Positions 27,401-36,681 are shown, counted from the first letter of the stretch. The stretch: 64,000 nucleotides of DNA from Chitinophagaceae bacterium 26-R-25 (GCA_029906195.1 JARWSJ010000001.1:2728001-2792000), one strand, 5' to 3'. Notes: generated by a model from the sequence alone, not told the origin. Program-made: numbers and translations.

Positions 27401-30339
27401 TTCTGTGTTTTTCCCTGGATAGCTCTGCGGGAAGCTGCCGTCGAAGAATTGCTCCAAGCCGTCAGTACAACAGACACATCGCCTGCACCCAGATAATCCG
27501 GAGCTGCACCAATAAGCCCCACTCCCGAAGTGGCCGGAAGATAGATCACTGGTTGCCCTCCCTTACGGTAAACAACACCCGCATTTACGATTTGTGGCTG
27601 CAGCGTTGCTGTCGGCTGGGTTTTATCCCGCTTTTGACCGCTCTGGTCATACCAAGTGCTCACATAACCGTTGCCACTGCCTACAAATGTCTTCAATGCG
27701 GCAGTATCCAGATCACCTGCACTCGTGAACCCAATGTCCTGTACAGCATTATCACTGCTGCGGCGTGCCTGGATCGCTTTGCCAAGGTAACCTGTACTTA
27801 ATTGTCGCAAGCTGAAAGCCGCCGCAGGATTGGATGCCAGCGTTCCTATTTTATCCAACGGATTTGTTACAGCAAAATATTTCATCTGGCTGCTATCGAT
27901 CACTTGTCTGTCTGCATCAGACAATACTGTGTTGAACAAGATGGTCTCGGAAAAAGCTCCTGGACCTCCTGCTCCCAGATCATTTCGGATACCGATCATT
28001 CCGGTAAGGGAAGAGCCAAATGCACTAACCCCACTGGTGTTCGTGCCCAGCAACGTTCCATTCACATACAGCTTTGAAGCACCATTGTCACGAATAGAGT
28101 TGACAGCCATAACTGCATTTGTATTTCCTACTGCACCGTTCACCAGAATGCTGCCACCGTTTACCTGGATAGCCATAGAGTTGGTAGATATCATCTGGCA
28201 ATCCATTTGATAACTACCTAACCCGTCTATAATCGCCAATGAATTACCATTGCGGGAACGGGCCACTGCCATTCTGGTCGCCTGGTAGCCGCCATTAAAC
28301 TGTGTCATCCCCGCATATGACAGGTAGCCGTTGGCAGAAGTGTAAATAGATGGTCTTCCATTATCGATATTAATGACGCCATTTGTTACGATCAATGGCT
28401 GGTTCGATGTAGTGGTTTGTGTGGCATTAATTCCATTGCCGCTTTGATCATACCAAATGCTCACATAACCATTTCCGCTGCCAACAAAGGTTCTTAGGGC
28501 TGTTGTATCCAGATCACCGGAGGAGGTGAACCCGATGTCTTGCGTCGTATTATCGCTGCTGCGGCGCACCTGGATTGCTTTGCCTGCATAATTTGAACCC
28601 AGCTGACGCAGACTAAAGGCTGTGACGGGCTTGGCAGCCACAGTCCCTATTTTGTCTAAAGGACTCATCAGCGTATAATAGTTGATCTGGTTGTTGTCGA
28701 TCGCCTGCCGGTCCGCATCAGAAAGTACAGAGTTGAACAGGATGGTTTCAGAAAAAGCACCGGGTCCTGCTGCACCAAGATCATTCCGCACACCGATCAT
28801 CCCTGTTACAGAAGATCCGAACGTTCCAATGCTGCTGGTATTGGTTGCGTTCAGTGCACCGTTGATGTAAAATTTTGAAGCACCATTGTTCCTAATAGAA
28901 TTAATGGCCATTAAGGTGTTGGTATTGGGTACAGATCCCTGCACTACTATACTGCCTGTGTTCACCTGGATACCCATCGATGAAGTAGATATCATTTGGC
29001 AGTCTAGTTGGTAACTGCCCAGCCCATCTATAATTGCCAATGAGTTGCCATTACGCGAACGACCAACCGCCATGCGTGTGGCTGTATAGGCCCCGCTAAA
29101 CTGGGTCATACCGCTATAAGACAAATAGCCGGTTGCCGAAGTATAAACGGCCGGCTTTCCATTGTCACGGTTGATCACACCACTTGCCACAATCTGAGGC
29201 TGATTGGAATTAGTGGACTGCGTAGCATTGATGCCGTTACCACTTTGATCATACCAAATGCTCACAAATCCATTGCCACTGCCAACAAATGTTTTCAGTG
29301 CCGCAGTGTCGAGGTCTCCTGCTGTAGTAAAGCCAATGTCCTGCGTAGTATTGTCGCTGCTACGACGCACCTGGATCGCCTTACCTGTATAGAATGAACC
29401 CAGTTGTCGTAAGCTAAAAGCTGTTACTGGTTTGGCGTTTGGTGCACCCACTTTGTCTAAAGGATTCACCAATGAATAATAATTCATCTGATTATTATCT
29501 ATCGCTTGCCGGTCGGCATCCGACAATACTGAATTAAATAAAATGGTTTCCGAAAACGCCCCGGGTCCTGCTGCACCAAGATCATTCCGCACACCGATCA
29601 TGCCCGTTACAGAAGAGCCGAATGTTCCGATGCTGCTGGTATTGCTTGCGTTCAGTACGCCATTGATATAAAATTTTGAAGCACCGTTGTTGCGGATGGA
29701 ATTGATCGCCATTAAAGTATTCGTATTCGTAACTGATCCTTGCACTACGATACTACCACTGTTCACCTGAATGCCCATTGAAGTGGAAGATATCATCTGG
29801 CAGTCCAATTGGTAGCTGCCCAGTCCATCTATAATTGCCAATGAACTGCCATTGCGGGAACGGCCAACTGCCATGCGCGTAGCTGTATAGATTCCATTGA
29901 ACTGGCTCATGCCACTATAGGACAAATAGCCGGTTGCTGAAGTATAAATAGCAGGTTTGCCATTATCCCGGTTGATCACGCCACTTGCTACGATCTGTGG
30001 CTGATTGGAAGTAGTGGACTGCGTAGCATTGATGCCATTACCGCTTTGGTCATACCAAATGCTAACGAAGCCATTGCCACTGCCGACAAACGTTTTCAAT
30101 GCCGCGGTATCCAGATCTCCCGCAGCCGTGAAGCCTATGTTCTGCGTGGTATTGTCGCTGCTGCGACGCACCTGGATCGCATTGCCGGCATATGATGAGG
30201 TTAACAGCCGCAAGCTGTATGCAGTGATGGGCGTAGCGGTGGGATTGCCCGCTTTGTCCAATATATTTCCTGCCATCAAAGCATGCGGCAGCAGGAAAAA
30301 ACAGATCATTGTGAAAATGATCGCAATATTTTTTTTCAT
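24439..30339 (-). CDS. Giant repetitive T9SS surface protein with concanavalin-like repeats
   Basis: A 1966-residue protein with a signal peptide (about 1-23, ending ALMAG). Residues 28-828 are three exact-length 267-residue repeats; a fourth (from 829) diverges in its second half and a fifth, more remote copy starts near 1140. Each carries AFSLRQL, IQVRRSSDNTTQDIGFT, DLDTAALKTFVG and WYDQSGNGINATQ. This is the sequence style of the catalytic-fold domain of GH54 arabinofuranosidase B, also found in adhesins, so lectin-like binding is more likely than catalysis. A region from about 1440 (SWTGASSQSWSDACNWSGG) is typical of Bacteroidota cell-surface proteins. The C-terminus (VSVELFNMQGAKLATK to VLKLMK) is a T9SS type A sorting domain. 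It lies just downstream of the 30397-32700 gene. Probable role: attachment to polysaccharide or cells. Confidence 0.8.
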   Translation of the reverse strand: MKKNIAIIFTMICFFLLPHALMAGNILDKAGNPTATPITAYSLRLLTSSYAGNAIQVRRSSDNTTQNIGFTAAGDLDTAALKTFVGSGNGFVSIWYDQSGNGINATQSTTSNQPQIVASGVINRDNGKPAIYTSATGYLSYSGMSQFNGIYTATRMAVGRSRNGSSLAIIDGLGSYQLDCQMISSTSMGIQVNSGSIVVQGSVTNTNTLMAINSIRNNGASKFYINGVLNASNTSSIGTFGSSVTGMIGVRNDLGAAGPGAFSETILFNSVLSDADRQAIDNNQMNYYSLVNPLDKVGAPNAKPVTAFSLRQLGSFYTGKAIQVRRSSDNTTQDIGFTTAGDLDTAALKTFVGSGNGFVSIWYDQSGNGINATQSTNSNQPQIVASGVINRDNGKPAVYTSATGYLSYSGMTQFSGAYTATRMAVGRSRNGNSLAIIDGLGSYQLDCQMISTSSMGIQVNTGSIVVQGSVPNTNTLMAINSIRNNGASKFYINGALNATNTSSIGTFGSSVTGMIGVRNDLGAAGPGAFSETILFNSVLSDADRQAIDNNQINYYTLMSPLDKIGTVAAKPVTAFSLRQLGSNYAGKAIQVRRSSDNTTQDIGFTSSGDLDTTALRTFVGSGNGYVSIWYDQSGNGINATQTTTSNQPLIVTNGVINIDNGRPSIYTSANGYLSYAGMTQFNGGYQATRMAVARSRNGNSLAIIDGLGSYQMDCQMISTNSMAIQVNGGSILVNGAVGNTNAVMAVNSIRDNGASKLYVNGTLLGTNTSGVSAFGSSLTGMIGIRNDLGAGGPGAFSETILFNTVLSDADRQVIDSSQMKYFAVTNPLDKIGTLASNPAAAFSLRQLSTGYLGKAIQARRSSDNAVQDIGFTSAGDLDTAALKTFVGSGNGYVSTWYDQSGQKRDKTQPTATLQPQIVNAGVVYRKGGQPVIYLPATSGVGLIGAAPDYLGAGDVSVVLTAWSNSSTAASRRAIQGKTQNWLVGPYNNHSSWYGGGFIVDDANSAWKTTGEIFTVIEPANGVNDMYRNGLKVLNVSNAYKALPGSICVSAAGAFNEPMDGYMSELLEFNTALSGNDKDMIDKNTGGYNGIPVQANNLAGAWLPAIQPAEVFSLRQVNTGYAGPLVRIKAGGSYYDVYPDDDGNLTMNSYVSTSYTSYNADTTGITYNTLDSLIAGSVNSATVSTWYDQSGRGWNAIQATDANQPLLIQADTFVTAPGNNRPALLFSQSGKSYLQGDVHEINGFSSVTVNAICYQKTVNSQVLIGKDKVWNFILGTNGVNGAGSFNSSQNGTAWSDSVTRFVAFGLPSQNKVVSITGQYGNAGQTVLGNGIPLGSVSATLPALGSGAQPFQISGYGGASGANYWDGYIQEIVLTDSVLKSEDIRLLTTSQQSYYKTRAITSWTGASSQSWSDACNWSGGRVPGTAESIFIPAGVSQQPTIGSSVTAPDSLIVAPGATVSISSSGSFSGTAPKVILLASPSAAGYVINTAGASLGTTTIQKWMVGQQGFRVLAYPFSVSQSSFLSTASANNGLNLQLNSGSGSTAPSSSTPAIPDKTISDAQIFSANAWTNMVNGSASPNIPYALYYKGLATAFDSLTGTYGPSPFAFTVSGTTNTGTNVSIPAANSTTTFTMAGNPFTAPVTTLAMTGDATGNTSYYVWEIPLGTTPSARTTDAGQWVPYLPGNRLLPVMTAMAFKQATASSTISIPTSAMTTSGTMQMQVSSVEKSSGSSAKSNKGDESAMEYLELEVQEKGVYRDRLFVRYDAKGVDKGTDQADMEKLYNKGLNIYTLAEDKARLAVDFRREIVQPVPLGVRAAATGDYQFVVKKNSLWNANELYLRDNKLHTDTRLKNDAVYGFAIGEQEVGINERRFEIINKSVPEQMLAVTQNFSATLLGNMVNGQDAIRVMIQNSEDTQVSVELFNMQGAKLATKYVQSGEVDFSTAGLGAGMYVVRCTKKDKTIVLKLMK
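27856..30258 (-). repeat. Three tandem 801-bp coding repeats
   Basis: Units begin at the codons for Asp28, Asp295 and Asp562 (DKAG, DKVG, DKIG) and are each exactly 267 codons. Long stretches are nearly identical at nucleotide level, for instance the segments encoding GMIGVRNDLGA. A fourth unit begins at Asp829 (27855). The even length and high identity point to recent unequal crossing-over or gene conversion. Confidence 0.9.
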
Positions 30340-30396
30340 AACAACATCCTTTATAAATGATGGTATTTATTAATTGAAATTGTACAGCCACAAGGA

Positions 30397-32700
30397 TCAG
30401 TACCCTGAAGCCCTGGTGAGGGACTGGTAGAGCACAGGATTATTACCTGAAGCATCTACTGCATACAGGTTCCAGCTGTTTGCATTTACCTGTGACAGAT
30501 GCCAATATTTTGTTGGATCTGCCAGTTGCTTTTTCAGCATTCGTGAAAAAGCCCCTGCTGCCCTTGCATTCTCCCAGGCACGTATAGCCGAAAAAATGCC
30601 GTATTTCACAGAACATGCTTCTACATTGCTTTGCTGCAGTTGCAACATATATGTAACACCGACTCCTACCGAGATCGCCTCGAGGTTCTCGAACTGCTGA
30701 ACAGTGGACCCTGAAGCTATTCCATAGGTGATCCCGAAGGTGGCGGGAAAATAATTGCAGTAAGCAACATTGCGGATATCCTTTCCTTCTATGCCCCAGC
30801 TACGACTGCCTGGAGTGTACATATTTGAACCGCCGCCTACGTTCCAGACACTCTGGTAATGCCATGCGCCTTCACTGAGTGTGGCTCCCATGATCCGCAG
30901 ATAAGGCATTCCTCCCGCCGTAGTGGTAGCGAATAATTTTCGGTGAAACCGTTTGACTGAATAACTGCCAAGCCCCTGATCAAACAGAAACTCCTCACCG
31001 TCCCAGTCTATATAACCAATACCATTTATGAGGCTTACATTGCCGTAGTAGGTTGCAATGGCATCCTGCAAATTCATGTTCGGCACCAGGCCATCATATC
31101 CATAGCTAAGAGTAGGTTGGATCTTGTAAATGGTATCTCCAGCCTGATGGCCCGCGGCTGTTGTTCCCCAATACCCCCTCGTCACATTCTGTAGTGTATA
31201 TGGCGGTGTGCTGCTCACGCCCAAATAATGAATAAGCTCTTTGCCGATCTTGACAATGTTCAGGGATGCATCGTGCCCCTCAGCGCTTCCCACTTCATTT
31301 AGATAAGCAGGATCAACCACCGTAATATTTTGATCGGTTGCGCAGATGCCCTTTGCCAGTATCCGCTTATTGATTACACAGAGGCTATCGCTCGGAATGG
31401 GGCTCACATCCTTTGTTCCATTTCCAAGAGATGTGGTCACTGTATGGCGCCCCATCAATATGCCAAGAGGATTGGATATATCGGTAAATTGTTTGTGCGT
31501 TTTATTGCCTGCGGTAAAATGGAAAGGAAATGAACTTGCAGGACTTCCGTCGATGTAGCCGTTATTGGCTCTGTTCGGCCAGTAAAAAGGCAGGTCTTCG
31601 GCCTGTATAGCCTTGAATCCCATTTGGCTCACATAAGAGATCGTGCTGTCGAATAAGCCACCTGCTGTTGCTACGTCCGGTGTGTACCGTGCCGGGTCCT
31701 TGATCCACACCTGAGCACTGCTGCCATTGATGGCGTATGTGGGATAAGGCAATCCTTCAGTCAATACAATGTTCTTTATCGCTCCAAGCAGGGCCACACT
31801 GTCCGGGCAGCCATAGAGTGCAATGGCGCTGCCCTTGATATCTACAAAGGGAACGGGCTCAATATCCTGGTGATTTGGCGCATTGGAAGCCAGGTTGTTC
31901 GCTGGAGGAGGATATACACTTCTTTTCTTTCGTCTATCCCTTGCATGATATTGAATGGAGATTCTACCTTGATTGTCGACATACGCAGCGTCTCCATAAA
32001 GTATTCTATAATATTCTTCGGGATGCGAGTAAAAAGCAACATCGCTGATGCCATCACCACCAATAGAGAATATATCCCCTTCATGCAGGTTGGATGGCAG
32101 CGGAAAACGCACCGGATCGGGGGAGTGAATAACATACCAAAAATTACCATTATCCATGGGGTTATTGGCCGGCCCTCCCATCGTCGTGTCATTCAGGGCC
32201 ATCATGCCAATGGCAAAATTCCCTGCCTCGCTGGTATCCCGCGCTACTCCGAGGATTTCCCCAAACAGGTTGGTAATACCGGTATTAACAGGTCCCCATT
32301 GCACCACATCTACTCCATTGCGGGGTACTACATCCTGCAATACGAATTTGAAATAAGTGTTGTTTACCGTGCTGAAATTGACTGTTGCCACAGAGCCATT
32401 CGGATAGTTCAGCTGCACGCTGCCACTTCCAAACGTAGCGGTGGTGGGATAATAATAAACGTTCTTTTTGCTATCGAATAAGCAAAGCAACGGAGATGGC
32501 TTATCCGAGGGACTAAATTCCTTGTTGGGTGTCACCGATGTATTCTTCATACTGGTGATATACCCCGTGTTGTCTATGGTCACCGAAAAATAGGTGGAGG
32601 ACAGACTCGTCTGCCCAATGGCACAGAATGTAATCAGAATGAAGCATGCGGCTGCAGTCAGCCTGCTCAACGCATTGCCCGGAGAGTAACGATTGTTCAT
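30397..32700 (-). CDS. Uncharacterised secreted glycosidase-like protein
   Basis: A 767-residue protein with a signal peptide ending FCAIGQ at about residue 30. An N-terminal beta-rich domain (YFSVTIDNTGYITSMKN) resembles the sandwich that precedes TIM barrels in glycoside hydrolases. The middle and C-terminal part alternates hydrophobic strands with acidic loops: MGFKAIQAEDLPFYWPN, and INGIGYIDWDGEEFLFDQG with Asp565, Asp567 and Glu569/570 as candidate catalytic residues. I do not recognise the family. Only 57 bp separate it from the downstream surface protein gene, so the two may be co-transcribed. A barrel-type hydrolase is an inference from the pattern. Confidence 0.6.
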   Translation of the reverse strand: MNNRYSPGNALSRLTAAACFILITFCAIGQTSLSSTYFSVTIDNTGYITSMKNTSVTPNKEFSPSDKPSPLLCLFDSKKNVYYYPTTATFGSGSVQLNYPNGSVATVNFSTVNNTYFKFVLQDVVPRNGVDVVQWGPVNTGITNLFGEILGVARDTSEAGNFAIGMMALNDTTMGGPANNPMDNGNFWYVIHSPDPVRFPLPSNLHEGDIFSIGGDGISDVAFYSHPEEYYRILYGDAAYVDNQGRISIQYHARDRRKKRSVYPPPANNLASNAPNHQDIEPVPFVDIKGSAIALYGCPDSVALLGAIKNIVLTEGLPYPTYAINGSSAQVWIKDPARYTPDVATAGGLFDSTISYVSQMGFKAIQAEDLPFYWPNRANNGYIDGSPASSFPFHFTAGNKTHKQFTDISNPLGILMGRHTVTTSLGNGTKDVSPIPSDSLCVINKRILAKGICATDQNITVVDPAYLNEVGSAEGHDASLNIVKIGKELIHYLGVSSTPPYTLQNVTRGYWGTTAAGHQAGDTIYKIQPTLSYGYDGLVPNMNLQDAIATYYGNVSLINGIGYIDWDGEEFLFDQGLGSYSVKRFHRKLFATTTAGGMPYLRIMGATLSEGAWHYQSVWNVGGGSNMYTPGSRSWGIEGKDIRNVAYCNYFPATFGITYGIASGSTVQQFENLEAISVGVGVTYMLQLQQSNVEACSVKYGIFSAIRAWENARAAGAFSRMLKKQLADPTKYWHLSQVNANSWNLYAVDASGNNPVLYQSLTRASGY

Positions 32701-33044
32701 ATGGCTGTATTTTTAGCGTTCTCCTCTATAAAAGGTGAACGCTATTTTATGAATTAGCATCGTATTCCATTGTGGAAAGGGGTTGGGTGTATCGCTGTCT
32801 CGGTCTTATTTGCCAGAAGCCGGGATTCTCTAGAGATATCGCTTACGGATTTATGGACACGGTGATTGGGAGGGGTCAGATTTGTTTAACAAGGATTAGG
32901 ATATACAATGAAAACAGTACAACCGACAGCACTTGTTTTCAGAAATAAAATCTTTAACAAGGTGAAAACAATTCGTTCGATAAACCACTCCTGTATTGAT
33001 ACTTTTTACAACTATTTTGCTCGGAGAGGTGCTGAGTGTTTTTG
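32701..33044. other. Intergenic region, no gene seen
   Basis: 344 bp between two minus-strand genes. I see no open frame worth calling, no strong hairpin and no repeat. It must contain the promoter or leader for the 30397-32700 gene if that gene is transcribed separately. Confidence 0.5.
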
Positions 33045-35414
33045 CTATTCACTTTTTTCAATGTGAACCAATTTTGTTTCTCCTGATTTCACGTTTACTT
33101 TTTTCCAGTTAATAAAACCGTTTAGGGGCAGGGGTTGCTTTGCTTCTGCTGCTGTTTCTGACAAAATGGAAACGGTAGCATCGTATTGTGTGGGGTTTGT
33201 GATGCTGACCACTACGCTGGTTTTACTGCGCTCAACAATTTTTGCTTCTACATGGTCCATCACCAAAAATGTTGAATCATCTGTATGCAAATAAATGCCG
33301 GGGTTCATGGTAGCAGAAAGCGCTGCCAGTATTTCCCATGCAGTGTTTGAATCGCCGTAATCTACAAAGCCCTGGTTGTTTCCTTCCCAATCTGAAATCT
33401 GAACTCTCTCTGTTACAAAACCACTTTGCGTTCGCAGTGGATTATATGGCGCTCCAACATATTGTATGACGTTATGGGTTTGATCTTTGTATAGCGCTGC
33501 AATTTTTTCGTCGCCCGTAGCTCTGTATAGCTTAAGCAACATATCTCCGGGCAAGATGTAATAACCTGGAGCGCTATGATTATTTTGTGCACTGGCCATA
33601 ATACTTCCCGCGGCATGCGTACCGGCTTTTTGCATGGCACTTTCGGCTGGAAATTGATAATCATATGACACCATGAAAGTTGATAAATAATGCGTGATAA
33701 ACTTTGCCTTTTCAATCCACTCTTCTTCACCGGTTACATCAAAAAGAACGATGCATGCTTCAAGCATATTGGCAAGAGACTCGCTGTCTGGTGCCTGCAA
33801 AATTTCTGCAGGACTTCCACCGGCATAGCCTTTTGAAAAATGATGCTGATAATAATATCTTGTTGTCGCTTTTGCTAGATCCAGATATTTTGGTTCGTTA
33901 AAATAAACTGATGCCAATGCCAAACCTGCACCGGCGTACCCTCCCGCAGTAGAGCCGTTTATATCCATTTCAAGATTGTCAACATTAATGAACTGGCCAA
34001 ACTGACCATACTTTAACCAAACCTGCGTTAACGCATCCGCACATTTTCGAAGTCTTCGCTCCCATTTGGGATCAATTAGATCTGCATGATTTTTTTTCTT
34101 CAATAAATCCAGAGACTTGATGCCAAAGTATAACACTTCCATGCTGCGGCGTATCATGGCTATATTGGTCAGTGTTTGCATTTGGCCGTGCGGGTCACCA
34201 TAGATTGTTCCATTATGGTTAGCTGCATAAAATAAACCAGAGGGCGCCTGGGATGTAAAAAGCATATTGTCGAATGATTTGACAACACGACCCAACTGTT
34301 CAGGTGTGCCAGAAATAAGTTGAGGAAATGAAAAGATGGGCAAACCACTCCAACCAATTTGATATGCATACGGACTGCTATCGCCGGGTTTAGAACAATA
34401 GTAAGCAGTTGTGTCATTTTCAAACCATTTATTTTTATTGTGCATTTCGACGATCAATGCAGCGGCTTCGCTATATGGTGTGATGTTTGAAAACTCATTC
34501 TGACCACTTAATGCTTTTCGAACAAAAAATGCTTTTTCAAAAAATGCAGGAAGATCAGCTGCATCGAAATTATATATTTTAAACCGAAGGGTTATTTCTT
34601 CTCCAGCTTTCCAATCCACTGTTTTGTCACCAGAGGCTTCTCTTCCACACATTACATATTTTTCTTTTCTTATGCCGGGTGCATTGACCACAAAACTTAT
34701 TTGTTTATGAGACGTATTGACGGCAGCATCTTCTTCAACTATCAAACCGTTGTTGCCAAAGCGGGTACACTGATCTGTGAGCAACAAAAACCCACGACGC
34801 TTTTGTGGATCAAAAAAACCCATCATCGGTGTGGCTACATTGCCTGTATTCATTTCCACTTTTGTGTGGGAGCCATCAGGGTTCAGATGCAAAATATTTG
34901 TTGTGGTTACAGGAATATCGAGTGGTTTGTCATTTGCATTTCGTATGTAAGGGGGATATTGCATCGTCAAAATCTTAAACCGGTTGCCACCATATAACAT
35001 CGCAGGAGCAAACACATAGTTGTTCGTGGTCCATGAATTAAAGTCTATGGCAAGGGCAACGCCTGATGCTTTCATATCGCCGCTTAGCAACTTGAACTTT
35101 ACAATGCAAGTCAACTCGTCGTTATTTGTTCTGCTTATTGTAGTTTGTGCCTGCCATTTGCAGTCATTTATTTTGACAATATTTTTTTCGAAGCAGGCAG
35201 TATTGGCAGGCAAGTTGTTTTTATATCCGGTAACCAGTAAACGAATTCTCCCATCCAGGTTCTGTAGGAACTCATTAGCAGCAGACTGTGTTTTTTCACC
35301 GTGAAGAGGCAACCATGACCCTTTATTTTCTTCTTGCATTTGCTGCGAAAAAATAGGATTGCCTATGATAAAAAGTATAGCAAACAGGAAAGTCAGTTTC
35401 TTCTTAGAATACAT
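33045..35414 (-). CDS. Uncharacterised secreted protein, probable (alpha/alpha)6 glycosidase
   Basis: A 789-residue protein with a signal peptide (FLFAILFIIGNPIFSQ). Residues about 30-300 are beta-rich; from about 310 onward helix-pair repeats resemble the (alpha/alpha)6 toroid of GH88/GH105/GH127-like enzymes (INGSTAGGYAGAGLALASVYF, SPAEILQAPDSESLANMLEACIVLFDVTGEEEW). A C-terminal beta domain closes the protein. I cannot name the family. Placement beside RraA and SusD/SusC suggests a role in processing uronate-type oligosaccharides, which is inference. The 449-bp region upstream holds inverted and heptanucleotide repeats. Confidence 0.6.
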   Translation of the reverse strand: MYSKKKLTFLFAILFIIGNPIFSQQMQEENKGSWLPLHGEKTQSAANEFLQNLDGRIRLLVTGYKNNLPANTACFEKNIVKINDCKWQAQTTISRTNNDELTCIVKFKLLSGDMKASGVALAIDFNSWTTNNYVFAPAMLYGGNRFKILTMQYPPYIRNANDKPLDIPVTTTNILHLNPDGSHTKVEMNTGNVATPMMGFFDPQKRRGFLLLTDQCTRFGNNGLIVEEDAAVNTSHKQISFVVNAPGIRKEKYVMCGREASGDKTVDWKAGEEITLRFKIYNFDAADLPAFFEKAFFVRKALSGQNEFSNITPYSEAAALIVEMHNKNKWFENDTTAYYCSKPGDSSPYAYQIGWSGLPIFSFPQLISGTPEQLGRVVKSFDNMLFTSQAPSGLFYAANHNGTIYGDPHGQMQTLTNIAMIRRSMEVLYFGIKSLDLLKKKNHADLIDPKWERRLRKCADALTQVWLKYGQFGQFINVDNLEMDINGSTAGGYAGAGLALASVYFNEPKYLDLAKATTRYYYQHHFSKGYAGGSPAEILQAPDSESLANMLEACIVLFDVTGEEEWIEKAKFITHYLSTFMVSYDYQFPAESAMQKAGTHAAGSIMASAQNNHSAPGYYILPGDMLLKLYRATGDEKIAALYKDQTHNVIQYVGAPYNPLRTQSGFVTERVQISDWEGNNQGFVDYGDSNTAWEILAALSATMNPGIYLHTDDSTFLVMDHVEAKIVERSKTSVVVSITNPTQYDATVSILSETAAEAKQPLPLNGFINWKKVNVKSGETKLVHIEKSE

Positions 35415-35474
35415 GTATTGAATTTGTGTTCGATCTTGGTTTATACGAGGTGACTGCAGAAGGGAAGAATTAAG

Positions 35475-35683
35475 AATTCAATGTCGTTTAGTTAAGCAAC
35501 TTTTCACCTACTGGTTGCCATGACCAGGAACGAAAGGCTGCTTGTCATCCCGACGAAGGAGGGATCTGAGTCTAACACAAACGCACACTATGCGTAAATA
35601 ATCACGCAGATCCCTCCTTCGTCGGGATGACAAGCGACATGCTTTTTATTTTCCAAACAACCTAAACTAAACGACATTGAATT
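35475..35683. repeat. Nested inverted repeat, possible MITE-like element
   Basis: Outer arms are 19-bp perfect inverted repeats at 35475-35493 and 35665-35683 (AATTCAATGTCGTTTAGTT). Inner arms are 29-bp perfect inverted repeats at 35540-35568 and 35607-35635 containing GTCATCCCGACGAAGGAGGG. The loop is 38 bases. No coding potential is seen; the whole could fold into one long hairpin if transcribed. Confidence 0.9.
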
Positions 35684-35810
35684 AGGAATTACGAATTAAG
35701 AATTCTTCCGGTGTAAAATTCTTTACTTAAGCAGACCTTCGTGTAGATGAGACATTTCGCGGAAACTTTTTCCTATTTTGAAATTCATTTCCGTGACCGA
35801 ATGCCACACA

Positions 35811-35861
35811 GAAACAATTCTTAATTCCTAATTCTTAATTCCTAATTTCTAATTCCTAATC
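35811..35861. repeat. Heptanucleotide TAATTCC/T tandem repeat, downstream of RraA
   Basis: Tandem heptads of TAATTCC and TAATTCT preceded by GAAACAATTC. Read in the opposite orientation, the same GAAACAATTC-plus-heptad block occurs at 36591-36620, on the other side of the RraA gene, with one heptad fewer. Confidence 0.85.
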
Positions 35862-35863
35862 CC

Positions 35864-36559
35864 TCACAATATTCCATACTTAGCAAATGCTTCCACACTC
35901 GTCATTCCGTTTTCAATTGCCTGTCTTACCAGTCTTTCGCCTCTTGCTTTTTGAAGGGCCCGGGCGATGACTTCTTTTTCTACTTTTTGTGGCACCACCA
36001 ATACACCATCAAGGTCACAAAAGATAAGGTCACCGGGAGATATTGAAAGGCCCTGTATTTCTATGTTGCAGCGATAATCTACCGCCTGTGTTCTTCCCGA
36101 AGAATCCTGGGCATACCGGCCTCTACTGAACACGGGCCAATATTGTGCAAGTACTTGGGCTGTGTCGCGATGGAAGCCATCAATCACAGCACCACGTGCC
36201 CCTCGCTTACTCGCTGCGGCGGTGAAAATTTCGCCCCAATAGGCACAGCGCATACTGCCGCCGGTGGCAATATAGACCTCACCCTTCTGCAGTTGATCCA
36301 ATGCTTCGGGGAGTTTACCAAATGATCTTTTTTGTGGCCCAAACACATCCATCATGAGGACGGGCATGGCCCGGCCCGCTAGCTTATCCTGAATGCGCAT
36401 GGGTTGTATCGGTTGTGGCAGAAACTGGTGACCGTAACCTAATTCATCAAGGATATCTCCTACAACAGGGGTATACAATTCACTTTCTACGAGGTCAAAT
36501 AATTCTTCATCCGTTTTACAGTCACTCAATAAATTCCGTTGTATTGTAATTGGGTCCAT
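35864..36559 (-). CDS. RraA-family protein (aldolase/demethylmenaquinone methyltransferase-like)
   Basis: A 231-residue cytoplasmic protein with the RraA fold signature [13 protein letters not shown] (120-132), where Arg131 and Asp132 correspond to the substrate and metal residues of HMG/CHA-type aldolases, and WGE (108-110). The C-terminus [22 protein letters not shown] is conserved in the family. It is longer at the N-terminus than the regulator of RNase E, matching the sugar-acid-associated branch. Possible role: retro-aldol cleavage or decarboxylation of a keto-acid from uronate breakdown (inference). It sits between SusD and a putative glycosidase and is bracketed by heptanucleotide repeats, so it may have been inserted as a cassette. 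Confidence 0.85.
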   Translation of the reverse strand: MDPITIQRNLLSDCKTDEELFDLVESELYTPVVGDILDELGYGHQFLPQPIQPMRIQDKLAGRAMPVLMMDVFGPQKRSFGKLPEALDQLQKGEVYIATGGSMRCAYWGEIFTAAASKRGARGAVIDGFHRDTAQVLAQYWPVFSRGRYAQDSSGRTQAVDYRCNIEIQGLSISPGDLIFCDLDGVLVVPQKVEKEVIARALQKARGERLVRQAIENGMTSVEAFAKYGIL

Positions 36560-36590
36560 GGCATTTGGTTTAATGATTATTGCTATGAAA

Positions 36591-36620
36591 AATTAGGAAT
36601 TAAGAATTAAGAATTGTTTC
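36591..36620. repeat. Heptanucleotide repeat, inverted copy upstream of RraA
   Basis: AATTAGGAATTAAGAATTAAGAATTGTTTC on this strand is split into heptads GAATTAA/GGAATTA; its complement matches the block at 35811 with one heptad fewer. Confidence 0.8.
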
Positions 36621-36681
36621 GGTGCACCATGCTTTGTCGAACTGACGAAGCTGATACCGCAAGAATAAAATGCTGCACTTG

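Larger units (their letters stand above)
35415..35863. other. Intergenic region rich in nested inverted repeats
   Basis: 449 bp with no gene. It contains a nested inverted-repeat structure (35475-35683) flanked by a 13-bp direct repeat GAATTAAGAATTC (35467-35479 and 35693-35705), and heptanucleotide tracts up to the RraA stop codon. Confidence 0.8.

Noticed and set aside
27856-30258. CRISPR-like array
   Set aside because: The repeats are 801-bp coding units in one reading frame, not short repeats with unique spacers.
31870-32481. 203-codon plus-strand frame
   Set aside because: Entirely antisense to the secreted protein at 30397-32700, which has a signal peptide and coherent domain pattern.
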